The position numbers and the translations under genes are program-made. Positions 14,570 through 15,372 of a stretch of 15,372 nucleotides of DNA are shown piece by piece (the first letter of the stretch is position 1; every line of letters begins with the position of its first letter). Location: assembly GCA_964292295.1 (NCBI GenBank), contig CAXYVC010000060.1, positions 1-15,372 of the forward strand, given 5' to 3'. Source of the DNA: CAXYVC01 sp964292295 (GTDB lineage: Bacteria > Acidobacteriota > Holophagae > Holophagales > Holophagaceae). Below the pieces are notes generated by a model. That model did no database searches, had not been told where the DNA came from, and saw nothing but the letters and a program-made list of their open reading frames with translations.

Positions 14570-14701
14570 GTGAGTCTGCCCACGCCCATCCTCCCCGAGG
14601 ACGATCCCTACGAGCTGCGCCATCTGCCGCTGCACCGGGAGCCTCCACCCCCCGCAGAGCTCACCGCGCCGGATCCGTACCACCCCGATCCCTACGCATA
14701 G
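14570..14701 (+). CDS. Possible small proline-rich protein with DPY repeats
   Basis: A 43-codon frame from GTG (14570) to TAG (14699-14701), 34 bp after rlmN on the same strand. The product starts MSLPTPILPEDDPYELRHLP and ends APDPYHPDPYA, so the tripeptide DPY occurs three times. It is rich in Pro, Asp, Tyr and His, with no signal peptide or membrane segment. A run of seven G just before and into the start codon might act as a close ribosome-binding site. The frame fills a gap that would otherwise be about 245 bp of noncoding sequence, and the next hydrolase starts 79 bp later. I know no family for it. It may be a real mini-gene or chance. Confidence 0.4.
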   Translation: MSLPTPILPEDDPYELRHLPLHREPPPPAELTAPDPYHPDPYA

Positions 14702-14707
14702 CCGGTT

Positions 14708-14720
14708 CCCCTCGCAGGGG
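14708..14720 (+). terminator. Small GC hairpin after the DPY frame
   Basis: CCCCT (14708-14712) and AGGGG (14716-14720) pair around a CGC loop, 6 bp after the TAG of the small frame. No T-run follows. Its place just after a stop codon is the only reason to note it as a possible terminator. Confidence 0.25.
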
Positions 14721-14780
14721 GCGGCATGCGCACGCGCGCCGTCCCATGCAGGGGGATCCCGCCGGAAAGGCCCTCCCAGC

Positions 14781-15311
14781 ATGAGCCATCGCCCCACCAG
14801 CATCCTCCTCCTCCACGGCCTCGGCGGCAGTGGCGAGGGCAGCGTCCGCCTCCTGGAGGAGCAGCTCCGGGCCCGGGGCTGGGATGGCCTCCCCTTCCTG
14901 CGCCCCACCCTGCGCTCCGTCCATGAGCTCGCGCCCGAGCGCTCGCACGAGCTGCGCTTCCAGCAGGCCCTGGATGAACTGGGCAGCGTCCTCGACGGCC
15001 GCGTGCCGCACCTCACGGTGGGCTTCAGCTTCGGCGGCCTCCTGGCCCCCTTCGTGCCGAGCTTCCGCCGCTATTCCGTGTGCGCCCCCTGGCCGCTCCT
15101 CAACGCCCAGGCCCTGCAGCGGGCCGCCGCCCACCCGGGCTGGGCGATCCTGCAGGGCGCCAAGGACACGGTGGTGAGCTCCGCCGAGGCCCTGGCCCCC
15201 CTTCCCGAAGGCGTGGACGTCACGGTGGACCCGGAGGGCACCCACGACTTCGACGCCTGGATGGGACGCATCGCCGACTGGATCGTCCTCCAGCACCATG
15301 GCGGCGCGTAG
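14781..15311 (+). CDS. Small alpha/beta hydrolase, RBBP9/YdeN-like
   Basis: A 176-residue cytoplasmic protein. HGLGGSGEG (12-20) forms the oxyanion-hole region, GFSFGG (81-86) is the nucleophile elbow with Ser83, Asp129 in GAKDTVV is the likely acid, and His155 in GTHDF the catalytic histidine, so the triad is complete. The small size without a lid domain and the GSGEG start resemble the RBBP9/YdeN serine hydrolases, whose natural substrates are mostly unknown. The ribosome-binding site is weak (GGAAAGG, about 10 nt upstream). It faces a minus-strand gene end 9 bp beyond its stop. Confidence 0.85.
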   Translation: MSHRPTSILLLHGLGGSGEGSVRLLEEQLRARGWDGLPFLRPTLRSVHELAPERSHELRFQQALDELGSVLDGRVPHLTVGFSFGGLLAPFVPSFRRYSVCAPWPLLNAQALQRAAAHPGWAILQGAKDTVVSSAEALAPLPEGVDVTVDPEGTHDFDAWMGRIADWIVLQHHGGA

Positions 15312-15326
15312 CCGCCCGCCCTACGC
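15306..15326. terminator. Possible hairpin joining the two convergent stop codons at the right edge
   Basis: GCGTAG (15306-15311) and CTACGC (15321-15326) are 6-bp complements around a 9-nt loop. Each arm contains the TAG stop of one of the two facing genes. It is short, and a bidirectional terminator role is only suggested by position. Confidence 0.25.
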
Positions 15327-15372
15327 CCGCAGGCTCCACCAGGCCCACACGACGAGGGGCAATGCCACCCCC
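15321..15372 (-). CDS. C-terminal end of a probable membrane protein (enters from right edge)
   Basis: On the minus strand the last 16 codons before a TAG (15323-15321) read GVALPLVVWAWWSLRA. This is a Trp-rich hydrophobic stretch with a final Arg, typical of a last membrane segment. The gene would be convergent with the alpha/beta hydrolase and 9 bp from it. Only 51 coding bases are visible, so the identity is unknown and the call could be chance. Confidence 0.4.
   Translation of the reverse strand, partial: GVALPLVVWAWWSLRA

Overview
The window is uniformly GC-rich (about 70% by eye). Genes are tightly packed, with GTG and TTG starts and many stop/start overlaps. Gene content and protein style suggest a free-living, high-GC Gram-negative bacterium. 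My best guess is Acidobacteriota, class Holophagae (Geothrix/Holophaga-like), but this is inference from the look of the proteins and not from a search. I see no rRNA, tRNA, CRISPR array, insertion sequence or phage gene.

Layout. (a) Left edge, bases 1-189, minus strand: the first 17 codons of what looks like mutL run off the window. Just upstream is a diverged second copy of the same 50 bp, which opens a 42-codon reading frame whose stop lies at the ribosome-binding site of mutL. (b) 243-2813, plus strand: an AspT/YidE-type membrane transporter with two TrkA-C domains, followed 12 bp later by cysteine synthase. A strong hairpin ends this unit. (c) 2864-8029, minus strand: five genes in a row, read from the right as an HAD phosphatase, moaC, a secreted M23 peptidase, a large lipoprotein of unknown function, and purine nucleoside phosphorylase. 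(d) 8120-11683, plus strand: a four-gene ABC transport unit (ATPase, permease, ATPase, permease) with every junction overlapping by 1-4 nt. (e) 11703-14535, plus strand: an M16 zinc peptidase, a secreted FKBP-type prolyl isomerase and the rRNA/tRNA methyltransferase RlmN, the last two overlapping by 4 nt. (f) 14570-15372: a small 43-residue DPY-repeat reading frame, a small alpha/beta hydrolase, and the last codons of a minus-strand gene that enters from the right edge.

Most of the window is ordinary housekeeping and envelope biology: sulfur assimilation, purine salvage, molybdopterin synthesis, cell-wall hydrolysis, protein folding and translation fidelity. The items most worth a second look are the duplicated mutL start with its upstream frame, the lipoprotein that seems to keep the frame of a metallopeptidase without its zinc site, the two-ATPase/two-permease ABC unit of unknown substrate, the Trp/Cys-rich tail on MoaC, and the unannotated DPY-repeat mini-gene. 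I did not find a clearly new multi-gene system.
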